From contig JAADJZ010000003.1 in the NCBI GenBank assembly GCA_011032825.1, forward strand, positions 682,001 to 746,000: a stretch of 64,000 nucleotides of DNA. Reading direction: 5' to 3'. The notes under the pieces are model-generated. The model did not search any database, was not told the DNA's origin, and saw only the letters and a list, made by a program, of their open reading frames with translations. This document shows, piece by piece, positions 11,816 through 24,202 of this stretch; within the stretch, counting starts at the first letter, position 1, and every line of letters starts with the position of its first letter. Source of the stretch: Massariosphaeria phaeospora. Its lineage: Eukaryota; Ascomycota; Dothideomycetes; Pleosporales. Position numbers and translations under genes: made by a program.

Positions 11816-13811
11816 AGGGAGGGCCAGAGTGCCAGAGCGTCGGCCACTTGTCGCAGCGGCCTCCAGCAGCCAAAACACGCCCGCGCTCTCCGCGGCGTCC
11901 AAACAAGCAGCTGGCGCTATCGGCCATGTGTCCGCCGCAGCCGATGGCACCAAACGCTGCTGCTTCTAAGTTCTAGACGGCCAGCCTGCGACTCTGGCTG
12001 CACAACACGCCTGCACCTGCGACACCGCGGCTTGCTCCATCGAGCAACCCCAGACGAGCCTGTCCGCCAATCAGAATGCTCCTCCGCGCCTCTGCCCACC
12101 CTCCTCACGACCCTGCGTCGAGCTTATCGTGGGGTACTCTACGCTGCACCCTCCTGTACCTGTCAGTTTCTTTGATAGGCCAGGACCAGTCTAGGATTCG
12201 CCTCCCAGCCATGCCTCGACTATGCAGGCTCAGGACGCCGGATATGTGACACAGAAGCTTCCAACTGGACGAGTTCAATATCCAGTTACCTCACCTGGTC
12301 ATATATTGTCAATAGTTGCAGCGAGAGACAGGCCAGATTCCGCGCGTTATCCTATCACCCGAACCACCTTCTCGGTACATACCGGTACTTCAGGCACACA
12401 AACACCGCATGCGGAAGCCTCTGGATAGCCCTTCTGCACTTGTCAATCTTCCCATCGCGTCATTTATTGTTCACCGGAACCCATTAGCTTCGAAACGCAC
12501 TTGTGGCGACGTGCAGCCGACCCTTGGAACAGTCTCACTTGAGCCTCGTGGCCAAGCTACAGCTGACTCCCAGACTCAGGAACACTGCGACATCGGATCG
12601 GACGACCACGGTTCTGACGCGTTAGTGAAGCCTTTACTAGATAATGAGCCATGGTCATGATCTCAGGATCTAGTCAGGCATATTTTCCTCCTACAAATGC
12701 ACGTCTGCTTGAGGAAATACAGCTACTCGCGCCACACATCACTAGGCATTTAAATGTCTCTCTGGACAGGTAGGCGCGTTAAGCTCGCGAGCAGCACCTT
12801 AGCTTCAATCCTGCAAATGGCTCAGCCTTGGTCGAACAGCCAAACCCACCTGGACACATTCTTCCCGAGGTTATGTTGGATTCCCACCGTGTGCTAACTC
12901 GTGCGGAGTCGCACTAATAGATATCTCCTATTCTTGAATAAAACTCGATATTATTCTAGCCTCGAAGCGCCTTTCTATTATACCATCTCCAGCACATGAG
13001 ATGTTCCCAAAGCTCTCAACCCCATTCCGGGAAATCCTAGCTCCTATGTTACCCCTCTCTTCGTTCGCACCAAAGAACACCTGATATCCAACACCTCTCC
13101 GCAGATCCCAACATTCACGTGCTACATACAATTCGACAACGACGCACTTCATTCGATCATCTCATCTTCACACAATCTAGTTCACTACACTATGCTGGCA
13201 AGCACGCCGAATTCCACCGAGGAACAGGCATGGAATACACTCTCCAGCCACCCAACTGGCATAACCGCCTCTACCATTCAAATTAACCAAATAACAACTG
13301 ACGCCGCATTCCCCTCCTCACAGCAGTATTTCAAAAACCACTAGCAGACAACCGCGCAGAAATCCCTTCCAAGAAAGAAATAGCAAGCGACAACAACAAC
13401 GTCGACCAACACGAATACCCCCTTTCAATCTCTCTCTCTGTCTCTCTTCCACTCGAAGAATTCCTCCCTGAACTGAGTCTGTATGTAGATACGGTCGCCT
13501 GGCGGTTCCGGTTTATTCCTGGCAGTAGTGCACCCAAGCCCCTCCTCTATCACTACATACACAAGGCGAGGGCACTATCACATCACTAACATCACTGGTT
13601 AGCTCCACAACATACACACACACATATATATATAGAAATAAATATAAATAGTCGTCTGCTCCCCAAGCCAGACACACAGACATGCAATAAATCAAAACAC
13701 ACAATCCACTCACTCCGTGTTCATTCCGCTGCCGCATTGATTGACTTGCCCACATCCCTAAGCAGATCGTGTACCAACCCGCCAACCAAGGAACCAACTC
13801 ACTAATGCAAG

Positions 13812-13848
13812 AAGCTAGTCAGTCAGTCAGTCAATCAGTCAGTCAGAT
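13812..13848. repeat. GTCA tetranucleotide microsatellite
   Basis: A short run of GTCA/AGTC units with one interrupting substitution, in non-coding DNA downstream of the dolichol kinase gene. Confidence 0.85.
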
Positions 13849-14260
13849 AACTTGTGAATTCGCATCGTTCACGCCCATCACCATCTCATCTAATGAGTTA
13901 TGATATAATATACTGCGGCCCACCCTTGTCCTCCTCCTCATCAATCATCCCTCTATCTATCTACAAGAAAAAACCCACCCAACAATCAAGCTCGGGGCTC
14001 CCCGTCATCCATCCCCGTCTAATCTCATCTCATCTCATCGCAACCCAACTCACCCCCCTCTCTCTCCCTCTAACCCCGCACCGCTCGAAGAGCGATAAAT
14101 AGATTCCCAAAAGCGCCATGCTGATATGATCAAAAATGCACGAATGGCCCAACCCTTTGCTTTTCCCAAAATCCCCTTTTTTGTACACCTTAATTTATAC
14201 ATCGAGCCGAGCCGTACACGAGCCGAATTGCCCAGAGATGTCCAATGACAGACACCGTCT

Positions 14261-17141
14261 TCACAACCCCACGCCCCTCACCAACACCCACAACACCACC
14301 GGCACAACAACATTGTCGTTCCCGCCCGTCAACACCGCCTCATTGAGACTCGCGCCCGCAGCGCACACAACCGCCTTGCCCAGCAGCAGCAGCGCCGCGC
14401 CCACCGACTGCACCACGCTCCTGCCCCGCACAAACACGTCTCCCGACGCTGACGCCGACGCCGACGCCGCCCCCCACCCAGCCGCCAACCACAGCTTGCC
14501 AAACACCAACCCCAGCGTGACAGCGACGGCAAACGCCAGCGACCCCTCGAGCGACTTGCCGCCCGCCCACGGCCACTTCCTGCGCCCGAAGCGGCGCCCG
14601 AACAGCGAGGCGGCGGCATCACCCATGCCGACGCACACGACGCCAGCCACCATGCTGACGTCGCGGTCCTGACTGTGAACCTCCCAGCCCACCCAGGGCT
14701 CATCCCCGCCGCGCGGCACGCCCGCCAGACTCAGCCACAGCGGGATGGCGCACCCGATCAGCAGGAAGATATGGCTGACGACCACCGGGCCGCGCAGATC
14801 GCGGCCGTCGACATACGGCGTGAGGAAGGAGGCGAGCGGGCGGGACAGCGGGGGCAGCTGCGAGGCGCGGATGAGGTCGAGGAGGAGGAAGACGGCGAGG
14901 ACGAGGGCGAGGGCCAGCGCGACGAAGCACGGGTCGATGTAGATGGTGGGCAGCAGCATGGCGACCATCATGCCGTGGAAGACTTTGCGGCGCGTGTCGA
15001 CTTCGATGGAGGAGGTGAGGCGCAGGACGGTGATGAGGCCGAGGGTCAGGATCGTGAAGCAGTAGGCGCAGAGGAGGAGGCGGGTGTTGGCGGGGCCGAG
15101 GACTGATTGGCGGAGGTGTTCGGCGAGGGGTACGGGGGGCGATGGGTTGGGGGATGGGTCCGGGAGAGGGGGGAGTGCAATCCAGGTGTCTAGGTCGTAG
15201 TTGAGGACTTGGAAGCGGAGGGGTTGGATGTTGCCGAGGAGGTAGCCGAGGGCCCATCCGAAGGGTTCGTGGCCGCGAAGTGCGTGTGTGCCAATGAGGT
15301 AGCGAACAGGTCCGAGGATCATGATGACAACGACGATGTAGAAGTACGCTGCGTAGATCCATTTGCGGATAGTCGCTTGCGTCGATGTGAGGGAGAGGAA
15401 GGACTGGGCGATAGATTTGGATCTTCGCCGAGTGGAGGGGTGAGTTTGATTCAGCGTGTCGAGACTTGGGAGTGTGTTTCGCCGTGCTGGCAACGAAGTG
15501 ATGGAGTCTGCCCTCTCATCCTTGTTGCCGTAGAGTTCGCTCTTCTTCGGCTCAACGGCTGACCTGACCTCATTCCCATTGGCCGTGTGCGAGCTGTCCA
15601 TCACCGAGTCAGTCATGTTCAACCGCAAGCTCTTAGTCTTCTTCAATGGGTTCTTGACCGACCAATCATCCTCGTCCGCATCGCTGTCGGAAATGACTTT
15701 CCCTCCAGCACTATGCGACCGGCTCGGCTTTAGGCTATCATTCAAGACTTGCAAGAACGATTGCCGATTCTTGATGGCCTGGCCGGCACGTCGAAACCTC
15801 CAGCGCGGGATGCGAGCAAGCGCTACTCCCCATTTCAGGACCTTGCCACATAGCACGAACAATCCGACTCCTCCAAGCCATAAGACCGTCTGGAGGATTT
15901 CCATTTGCGGCGAGTCTGAAAAGAGGAACAGGTTGATCAGGCCAATAGAAAGGATATGGAGCTCAGTCGGGAGCAGGCTAGTCGTAGTCAAGTAGTGTAA
16001 TGGCGGAAGCAGAGCTTGATGCAGAGCGAAGAGGCTCGCCAGTATTTCAGGATCCAGACCCTTGTCCGGCGGTGATAGTTCAAGCTTGTGCGGTATTAGA
16101 GGAAACAGCTTCGAAGGTAGCTCGGTATTTTCCGAAGCAATGAGAGGTAGTATGGAGATCATCCAGTGGACAGCGGAGTATCCTAGTGGTGAAGTCCCAT
16201 ACGGAATTAGTTGAGGCGGCAGAGCTGCGAGCCCGAGGAGAATATTTGGTAGCAGAGGCTTTTGGAATGTGGAAAATAGAGAAATCGAAATCAAAACTGG
16301 TAATATGGCGGGGTATAATATGGGAGCTGGGTCGAATGCCGCGGGTATTCGTATTCGTTGCCGGAAGCGGAGACTCGACGGAGGTTCTCGTGAAGCCGAG
16401 TATTGTAGGAGTCGGAGAGGGTATAGACATAGCACGCCAGCCATTACTAAAGCGTGCATGAGCAGTTCTACTGATATGACGTTAGTCCAGTTCTTCAATT
16501 ATCAAGTATACAACGCCTCCATGGCTCAGGGACATGCGCTCACCTCTATGCCACTGCAACAGCTCCTCCCAACACCCACACCCCCTCACCGCCAGCACGC
16601 CCATCCCCCCCAACAACACCGTCTCCGTCGTCCTCCTCACCAACTCATTCCGCCTCCTCCTCAAGTACTTCTGCCGTGCGACCCTCGCCTCATCATCTGT
16701 CGACAACACCCCCCCATCTTTCCTGACTTTAAAATACCCAACCGCGCACCTGCGCCCCTCCTCATCCACCTGCGACGGCGTAAGCAGCGGCGTCGCCCCG
16801 CCATTCCCCAGCACATCGCGGAGGCCTTTGCGCGGCCGGAGCGGAGGTGCCGGGAGCGCCTTCACGAAGCCGTATCCCTCGTCGTCGGCTTCGGTGCCGC
16901 TCTCGCTGGGCGAGGGGGATACTTTCCGCCGCTTCCTGCCGTCTGCGTCCGATGTTGTGCGGGAAGAGGGGAGGAGGGAGGGCGAAGAGGGCGGTCGGTG
17001 GAGGGAGAAGGACGGCGATTCTATCTTCTGGCGGCGATGATATGGATGCGGCGAGCGGCGGAACAGCTCCAGAGCTTCGGTTTCTGCAGTCGTAGGCGCG
17101 TCGAGCTGCCGGTCTGGTGGTTCCGGATCCTGTGGGGACAT
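14261..17141 (-). CDS. SEC59: Dolichol kinase (Sec59 family), ER membrane
   Basis: Two exons, 17141-16544 and 16470-14261, joined by a 73-bp intron (GTGAGC, ACTAAC, CAG), give about 935 residues. The first 200 residues are polar, Ser/Pro-rich and probably cytosolic. The rest contains many hydrophobic segments, as expected of a polytopic ER protein. The C-terminal region near residues 830-860 carries GMGDAAASLFGRRFG and WAGGKSLEGSLA, the conserved CTP-binding and catalytic signature of dolichol and phytol kinases. The enzyme uses CTP to phosphorylate dolichol, giving the dolichyl phosphate carrier for N-glycosylation, O-mannosylation and GPI anchors. The protein is longer than yeast Sec59 because of the N-terminal tail and a loop rich in charged and Ser residues. 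A run of Ala-Ser dipeptides near the C-terminus comes from a GC-rich repeat around 14446-14466. Confidence 0.93.
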
Positions 17142-18201
17142 GAGGCCGAGAGGAGCGAGGTGTCGAGCGCAGTGAGGTAGTGCCGAGGGTAGTAAGGCGC
17201 AGTGAGGTACTGTCGAGCGAGGGTGAGGGCAGGAAGGTAGTCAATTCAAAAGTCCCGTATGACAATTAAGTAGGAGGAGGTAGAGGCAGCGTGGTGAAAG
17301 GCCACATATCCGGTTCAGTTCGGTTCCGATCGGCTGCGCAACAACCATAGGAAATCGTAAAGGCCAACGTACGTTCACATGTGCGACGGCCTTGCGCGTT
17401 GCGTTGTTGGGGAGCTGACGTTGCCAGTTGCCAGTTGCCATTGAGCAATCCAATCCAATCCAATCCGCGCCGCCCACCCTCAGCAGGGATGTTAAATACG
17501 GGACCCAACTGCCCTTGACCGCAAAGTTTGCAGATTTGTACAATATCTACGAGATTTATGCTTCTATCTAGTAGACTAGATGCTATGTATAATTAGCAAT
17601 TCTGTCTTAGTCTTCTTCGCCTTGCAACATTTCAGCATTTCATTTCATCAAGCGGTTGTTCTAAAAATATCACAACAGTTCGGCTCGCCTAGGTGCGTTA
17701 TCGATACGTCGCTTTAGCGCCATTACGGCTGCCGAGCGTGCCGAGGTACCTTTTTGACACTGCGCTGTAACCACAGGAAATTATTAGTCTACTGTTGCTT
17801 TCCACGTCTGACGGAACAGCTAGGTTTGTGAGGTGTGTGTCAATGCTACGTATCAAGGTATAACATGTTTCTCTAGCACAGCTTGAATCAATTCTCTTTA
17901 GAGGCATTGATACAGGTAATGAACCTGACGGTCCCGTTAGACGTGGAAAGCAGCAGTAAAGCCATGTCTCTAGCAACCAGGTCGACGTCACGAATGAAAA
18001 GCTGAGCTACCAGAGTACATACACGTCATTGAGTCGAGTACCGACCCTGTCTATTGTGTGTTGTACATACATCTACAAATGCCGCCCCGAGTCCGATCCA
18101 AATGCATGGTATCAACCTTCGTGCCTTTTTTTTCCTTTCCCATGACACAACAATGAATGAGCAGAGATGATGTCGCACACCACAAAACTACCATATTTAC
18201 T
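17142..18201. other. Intergenic spacer between SEC59 and the aminopeptidase gene
   Basis: About 1.06 kb with no supported gene. It contains the presumed SEC59 promoter on the left and the aminopeptidase 3' UTR on the right. Around 17421-17467 there are small tandem runs of a TTGCCAG unit followed by a CCAAT-containing unit (CAATC). The CCAAT boxes lie about 300 bp upstream of the SEC59 start and could bind a HAP-type factor, but that is only a suggestion. Confidence 0.45.
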
Positions 18202-21200
18202 TTACTGCAAATACCCATGCTCCTTAAGCCAGCCCTTAACATCATCCGAGTCTCGCTCAATCCAAGCCGCCTTAGCCGAGATAGCGTCGATGCACTGGGC
18301 CAGCGCCTTGTCGAAGCCCTTGGTGCTCTTGGTGCTGAAGAAGGCCTCGATCTGCTTGATGTGTTCCTTGTGCGTGAAGCTGGAGGTGGTGAGGGACACG
18401 ACGGAGCTTAGCATCGTCAGGCCGGGGGGGAGCCTGCGCTCTAGCTCGTCCCAGTTGTCCTGCACCCACTTCCAGAGCGCTTCAATGCCCTCGGGATGGG
18501 TCCGCAGTGCTGAGATGGGGAGGTAGATGTCCTGCGCCTTGACCTCATCGCTGAGTGACAGGGCCAGAGTCCGCTGGATGAGTTCAGGGTCTTTGGCACG
18601 GCCTAATACACGGAGTGCTGTATTGCGTTCGTCGACCGTCTTGGCCTTGGTGGCTTGATCGAGGATGGTATCGTACTGTAGAATATTAGCGTAGAATCCC
18701 TAAGTCACAAGTACGTGATCCTACCTCTTCCTTGCCGCCGTTGCTCAAGACAATACCATACACACTGCCACGAAGGTTAGGATGGATAGCAGAGCTATCT
18801 CCCGCCTTGAACTTGTTGAACATGTCGAACGCAGCCTTGACGATAGTCTTATCCTTGGCGACACCAGCGGTGCCGAACATCATAGCCTTGAACTGCTGTT
18901 CAATATGGCCATCCTTGTCGCTAAAGGTCCAACCCAGCTCGTGAGCTTTGTCACTGCAGAGATCCAGCTGGAACTTCCTCAAGGCGTCCTTGACAGCTTG
19001 GTCCTCGAACTGCCATGCGGAACGGAGCACGCTGATGCGGCTGCCGATCTCCACCCAGACAACAAATTCTTTCTCACTCTTGAAGGAATCAAGTAGAGAA
19101 AGGATCCCAGAAGTTTTTTGATAGCCGGAAGAAGCCAGAGCTCCGGCGTCGGCGATCATTCCAGCCCTGTCTTCCACCGTCAACAGTCCCTGCTTGGCAG
19201 CAACTCCCAACTTGTGCAAGCGCTCAGGAGAGTAGGAGGTTCGATAAAGACCGGAGTGGTCAGCATTGAGCTTGAAGAAATCCAGGTCCTTGACCTTGAA
19301 ATCGGCCTCGCGTGTAGTGAGAGCCAACTCCTCGTCGACACCCTCTGCGGTACGGAGGGCAAGGAAGACCGGAAACAGCGTCTCGTCCTCCTCAGGCTTC
19401 ACATCGGCTGTGCGGAGGAAACGGTTTTGCTTGACGTGGATAGAGTCGGTGCCTTCAGTGACAGTGACGACGGGGAACCCAACTTTCTTGGTCCAGATAT
19501 CCATAACCTTTTCGACATCCTTGCCACTAGCATCAGCTAATGCGGCCCAGAGATCGCCAGTCTGCGTGTTTCCGTAGGCATGCTTCTTGAGGTACCTGCG
19601 GATACCCTCCATGAAGATGTCTTCGCCAAGGTACTTGGAGATCATGCGGAGGACACAAGAGCCTTTGGAGTACGAGATGGCGTCGAAGATCTGGTTGATC
19701 TCATCTGCCCGCTTGACAGGGACTTCGATTGGGTGGCTGCTGCGCAACGAGTCCAGCGACAAGGCGCTGGCGAGGTTGTCTGTAACATACCCCTCCCAGA
19801 CCTTCCAATCCGGGTAGAAGACGTTGCACGAGTACCAAGACATCCATGTCGCAAAGCCCTCGTTAAGCCACAGCCCGTCCCAGAAATCCATGGTGACGAG
19901 ATTGCCGAACCACTGATGGGCCAGCTCGTGTTGCACGACTTCGGCTACTCGCTGCTTGACCGACGCACCGCTGACCTTCTCATCAATGAGCAAATCGACG
20001 ACACGGTACGTGACCAACCCCCAGTTCTCCATAGCCCCAGCGCTAAAGTCGGGAATAGCAATCATGTCCATCTTGGGAAGCGGAAAGGGGCTATCGAAAG
20101 TCTTCTCGTAGAAGTCAAGCGTGCGTGCAGCAAGCTCCAGCGAAAACCGGCCATGCTCGATATCCCTGTCCTTGGGCGCATACACGCGCACCGGCACGCG
20201 GAAGCTCGTAGTCTCAATGTAGTTGAGCTCTCCAATAATGAAGGCCAGCAGGTACGTCGACATGAGCGGAGTCTTGTTGAACGTCACGGCCTTCCTCTTG
20301 CCGCCGGTGACCTTGGAGTCCACTGTCGTCTCGGACGCCACATCCATGTTGCTCAGACACGTCATCTTGTCATCGGCAACGAGCGTGACGGTGAACTCTG
20401 CCTTCAGTGCCGGCTCGTCGAAGCACGGGAATGCGCGCCGGGCATCGGTGGGCTCCATCTGCGTGGTCGCCAGGTATGCCGTCGATCCGTCCTCGGCCTT
20501 GCACGACGAGCGGTAGAAGCCGGCCATGTTGTCGTTCAGGATGCCCGAGAAGTCGAGGGTGAGCGAAGCCTTGCTGCCCCCAGAGATGGTCTGGTCGAAG
20601 CCGAACTTAGTCGTCTGCGTGGCCTCATCGTGGGCGATGGTGGGGGACGACGAGACGACCTGGTCGCCGGAGGACACTTTGGCGGAGTGGATCGTGACTT
20701 GGTTGGTGTTGAGCGAGATCGAGGTGGTGTCTTCGACCACGTCCAGGCTGGTCTCGTGTTAGCAAACATGCCACCATGCGGACTCTTGGCGCACAGTGAC
20801 TTACTCGATGACCACCTGGCCCTCGTAGGTGAACTTGTCGAAGTCCGGCTCGAGCGTCAGATTGTAGTGGACGGGCTTGACGTTGGTGGGCAGCACCTCG
20901 CGGGCCTGGGTCACGTCCATGGCGGCGGAGGGGTCGTCGGCGCCAAAGTGGTGCTTGCACATGTTGCGGCGGTGGGAGCAGTATCGCGCGGGGACGGCAG
21001 TGGTGGAGGAGCGGGGAGGCTTGCTGAGGAGGACTCGTCGTGGGGTCGAGGTTTGGAGTGCTGGACTCGGGGCGGTGGCGGCGGAGGGGCTTAATATGGC
21101 CTTCGTGTGGTAGCTGCTGGTGTGCAGGTGCAAACGCTCGCGGCGGCGTGGTTCCAGTAGCGGTGCGCGGCAAGGAGCGGTGCAGGTGAGGGAGGCCCGC

Positions 21201-21220
21201 GACGAAGGCCCGCCTGCCAT
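18202..21220 (-). CDS. APE2: M1 zinc aminopeptidase (Ape2/Aap1 type) with possible mitochondrial leader
   Basis: Three exons: exon 1 ending at 20805, then 20747-18725 and 18675-18202. From the ATG at 20962 (MCKHHF) the product is about 884 residues, the usual cytosolic length. The same frame is open upstream to ATGs at 21220 and 21283, and the 21220 start adds 86 residues rich in Arg, Ser and Ala with almost no acidic residues, like a mitochondrial presequence. Counted from MCKHHF, the substrate motif GAMENWG is near 290-296, the zinc ligands HELAHQW near 326-332, and the third ligand Glu in WLNEGFATW near 349, giving HExxH-x18-E. The C-terminal helical ERAP1-like domain is complete. The enzyme removes N-terminal residues from peptides. 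I span the longer form; the in-frame inner start is equally possible, and both may be used. Confidence 0.94.
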
Positions 21221-21283
21221 TGTCACCGCCCGCCGGCCCAGCGTCGCCTGCTGCAAGCCGCCATGCGGCCTGAAGCAGCGCAT

Positions 21284-22530
21284 CTACACAGTACCCTACG
21301 CAGGACGCAAACACAAAGCACGCTGAGGCTGCTGCGGCGGTCAGGCACGGGCAATTGGATGGCGTCGAGGTTTGCAGCCGGCCGGGGGAGAGCTGCAACA
21401 GTGCAACTGCAAGCTCCATCTGATCGCCAAGCTGCAACGCACACGCCACGCAAGGCCGGAGAAAATAAAACCTCGCTCGCCTCGGCGCCGTCTCCCTCTT
21501 CTCTTCTTCTTCAACCACCGCAAGGAGTCCTCCCAGCCCTCTCTCTAGAGGCCGCTGTGTGTTCTGGCGACCATCGCTAGTCCTTGCCAGATTGATGAAG
21601 CACCCGTTTGAGACTCCCATTATCCTACATGAGTGACGAGTTATAGGTGTTGTGCCACATGCCTCTGCTATCCACGACGTTGGGATGCATATCCAGGGGG
21701 GAATTGACGTGTACTACGGTTACTTGGTCTAGATTTTGCTTCTGTCATGCATGCACTCTGTGTTGTGGACGCAATTGAATGTCGGGTTCGACCACATCAC
21801 GGTGACAGGCAAAGCGGTGGAGCCAAAGCAAGTACCCAGCTAGCCATGCATATCACTGTCGTACAAACATACCCCTCGCGACAGCTCCCTGCAATGCAGC
21901 CATGCCCCTCAGTCAGCCAAGCTTGTCGGTGGAGCTTCACCATGTAGTGAGACATAGCCATTTCTTCCGTCGTGTGCTCTCCGCCGTTCACTGCACACCG
22001 ACTGGTCTCACCGTATTTCCACCGACGCTCAGTATCGGACGTTATCCAGCGTATCCGATGCACAAGGGCTTTGTAGAGGCAGCTTCGTCCTCTGCTTATG
22101 CTGCCAGAATATCGGCCACTGTCAAGAGCCTCATAGCCCAGGCCGTTATCATCCGCAATGGAACAGTACTCCTAACTGAGGGAGCTGTTTTGGCTGAGTT
22201 GAGTAGAGCACTTCCGAAGTAACCATTGATATTCCTGAATCTCTACAGGATACATAGTAGGCTTAGGTGCAACTAGCATTACCTCTTATGCTAGATACAG
22301 AGAGGTTATGCAATAATACCTTCTTTCTCTTGTCACACGGCCGGCATATCGTTCACTGTCAGAAGCATATATAGCACAATCTATGTTGATTAGCATTTGA
22401 GCAATGCTCAAGCTTGATGTGAAGAAGTCAGCTTGTTTGTATTAGAGGGTGTCCCAAGTAACCATCGCTATATGTGGGCTACAGCACGTGTCGCAGTCGT
22501 CATTCGCTCGAACACCCGTCGGCGAAGCGC
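21284..22530. other. Spacer with decayed direct repeat
   Basis: No gene is supported. The left end should contain the aminopeptidase promoter. Open frames at 21747-22222 have no domain signal. The part from 22095 to 22475 holds two diverged copies of one sequence, listed separately. Confidence 0.45.
22100..22475. repeat. Diverged direct repeat, two copies
   Basis: Copy A (about 22105-22240) and copy B (about 22340-22475) share an ordered series of matches: a block with CACTGTCA near the start, a middle block with ATAGC, and an end block with AAGTAACCAT. Many differences look like transitions. Copy B ends at the stop-codon side of the F-box-like gene. This could be a remnant of a short mobile element. 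The alignment was made by eye and the edges are approximate. Confidence 0.4.
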
Positions 22531-23512
22531 TTACAAGTCCAGCAGTGCAGCCGGAGCCTCCGAATCGACCGCCTCGAACGTATATTGTACCCCCACCCCG
22601 CCCTCGAACTGTTCGCGCTGAGCCACATTGCCGCTCCGCACCAGCAACTTCCCAATCCTTGCCGTCTCCCGAGCAGCGGCTTTGCGCAGTTGCTCCGCCT
22701 GCCAGAAGCGAACGCAGATGGAATAAGAGAATACGGTGATGTCCACCTTCTCCACCGACGCCTCGAATACGTCCAGGGGCGAGAAGTCGACCGTGTACTG
22801 CTGGATGTGGGGTGTGATGACGAGCGAGCTGATGTTGACGCTGATTCTCAGGCACGTGAGCTTGTCGCTCTCGCGAACGGCCATGGCAACTGGCTGTAAC
22901 ACGGGCTGTAGGTCATCGTACAGCCTGGCGTGTGTGAAGTTATCCTCGCGCTTCGTCTTGACTTTCATGGAGAGAGCTTCGTAGGTGAAGGGTACCAGAA
23001 GTGGGGACTTCATGTGCTGGTTATGTGGGTCCCATCCGTATATGGCCTTCACGTAGTCGTCGCGTGTGGCTGCCTGGCTGAAGGTTGTGGCACACCATGC
23101 CTTCGCTGGCCAGAAGCATTTGGATTTTCTCTGGAACTGGGCCAGTCCCTCTTCAAGCATGGCCTTATTCGTAAGCAGCCAGGTGGGCAAAGGCTTCTTG
23201 CATCTGTAACTGTAGGGGCGTTTGTCGTACTCTATCATGAACGTGGACCCTCTGTATGGGACAGACACCATCTGCTCTTCCTTCCAAATTACTAGGACCA
23301 CGTTAATATACATGTATAGCAAAGAGGGCCTGAAGACACGTACAGTGATAGATGTCATCTCGGATCTCGCGCGGCATATCGAAGAAGCCAACTGCGGCGG
23401 GAGCAGTAACCACAGCCACGCTATTGCCATTTCCACTACCCCTACCTTCCTCTTCCTCATCTCCAACTCCCGCTCCACCCGCATGCTCGTGCACTCCGTC
23501 GTGCTCAGCCAT
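22531..23512 (-). CDS. F-box-like MPREIRD-motif protein, function unknown
   Basis: Two exons, 23512-23344 and 23291-22531, joined by a 52-bp intron (GTACGT, ATTAAC, TAG), give about 309 residues. The N-terminus is acidic and Gly-rich. The line GFFDMPREIRDDIYHLIW, which is only complete after splicing, matches the short F-box-like opening of a large uncharacterised ascomycete family with L/M-P-x-E-I-R-D-x-I-Y. The remainder is a mixed alpha/beta body with no motif that I recognise. Such proteins are often assumed to be ubiquitin-ligase adaptors, but no Skp1-binding helix can be confirmed here. A 349-residue reading without the intron is also open, but it loses the MPREIRD start, so I prefer the spliced form. 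Confidence 0.65.
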
Positions 23513-24202
23513 CGTGATTGGTCCGCTAGGCGTCTCGCAGAAAGGACCGTTGTGATACCATGGTAGATAGATCGCAAGAGATATCGAAGTTGTATTGGTT
23601 ATACACGCGTGTGAACCAAAAAAGGTTAGAGAGTAGAGGAAAATGTGTCGAGCTTAAGTATTATGCTTTTCTTGGCGGGCGAAAAGGGCTCCCTCGCCGG
23701 TGGCGAATCCCAACCCCCAGCGTTTGGTTGCCCTAGTAAGGCAACACGCGCCCCGCTGCCTGGTCCAGTGACAGCGACTCACTCGAATGCACTCTCACGA
23801 CGACGATTGTGCAAGCAAAACCTAAGAGATACTAGACAGCCATATCATGTGTACAATGCTGCGAAGCAAGAACAATGAACAATGAATCTGATTTGAGAGA
23901 AGAGCCCTACCCAAGTGTACTAAGTGTGGTGTGTGCAACCCCATTCTAAAGGAACCCCCAAACTCTTTTTCCACGCGCCAAAATATAATGTGCCCCTACG
24001 CAATGCTCCCAAACAAAAAACACTCGACGCCAGTAGAAAGACGACTTGACTTCAAAAACATTACAAGGAAATATGCAAAAAGAGCAAGACAAGAAACCGA
24101 AGTTGAACGAAAAGGAGCCCCGAAGCAATCAATAGACTCGATGTGAGGTCCGACAGAAAACCCAGCAAGAATCCAGCTAACCAACAAGTCTAGCAACTCA
24201 AC
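23513..24202. other. Spacer between the F-box-like gene and the disordered-protein gene
   Basis: About 0.7 kb containing the presumed F-box-like gene promoter and the 3' end of its neighbour. The short open frames here show no domain. Confidence 0.5.

Larger units (their letters stand above)
10899..14260. other. Long spacer upstream of ATG1 and downstream of SEC59
   Basis: No gene is supported in this 3.4 kb. Its left part should contain the ATG1 5' UTR and promoter. Open frames at 11138-11953 (-) and 11626-11976 (+) run through the GTGCCA hexamer repeat and encode only low-complexity sequence. Simple repeats occur at 11773-11815, around 13430 (CT-rich) and at 13812-13848 (GTCA-type). From about 13850 to 14260 the plus strand is C/T-rich, compatible with the 3' flank of the dolichol kinase gene. 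Confidence 0.5.

Noticed and set aside
11138..11976. Large frames on both strands with LALALA or CQCQCQ runs upstream of ATG1
   Set aside because: They exist only because of the GTGCCA hexamer repeat and GC-rich DNA; no domain and no splice structure.
14675..15362. Frames of 143-220 codons on both strands inside SEC59
   Set aside because: Shadows of the dolichol kinase reading frame with biased composition (Glu/Gly or Pro/Arg/His).
19580..21094. A 504-codon plus-strand frame
   Set aside because: Exact antisense of the M1 aminopeptidase, whose HExxH-x18-E motif settles the strand; GC bias at third positions opens the shadow.
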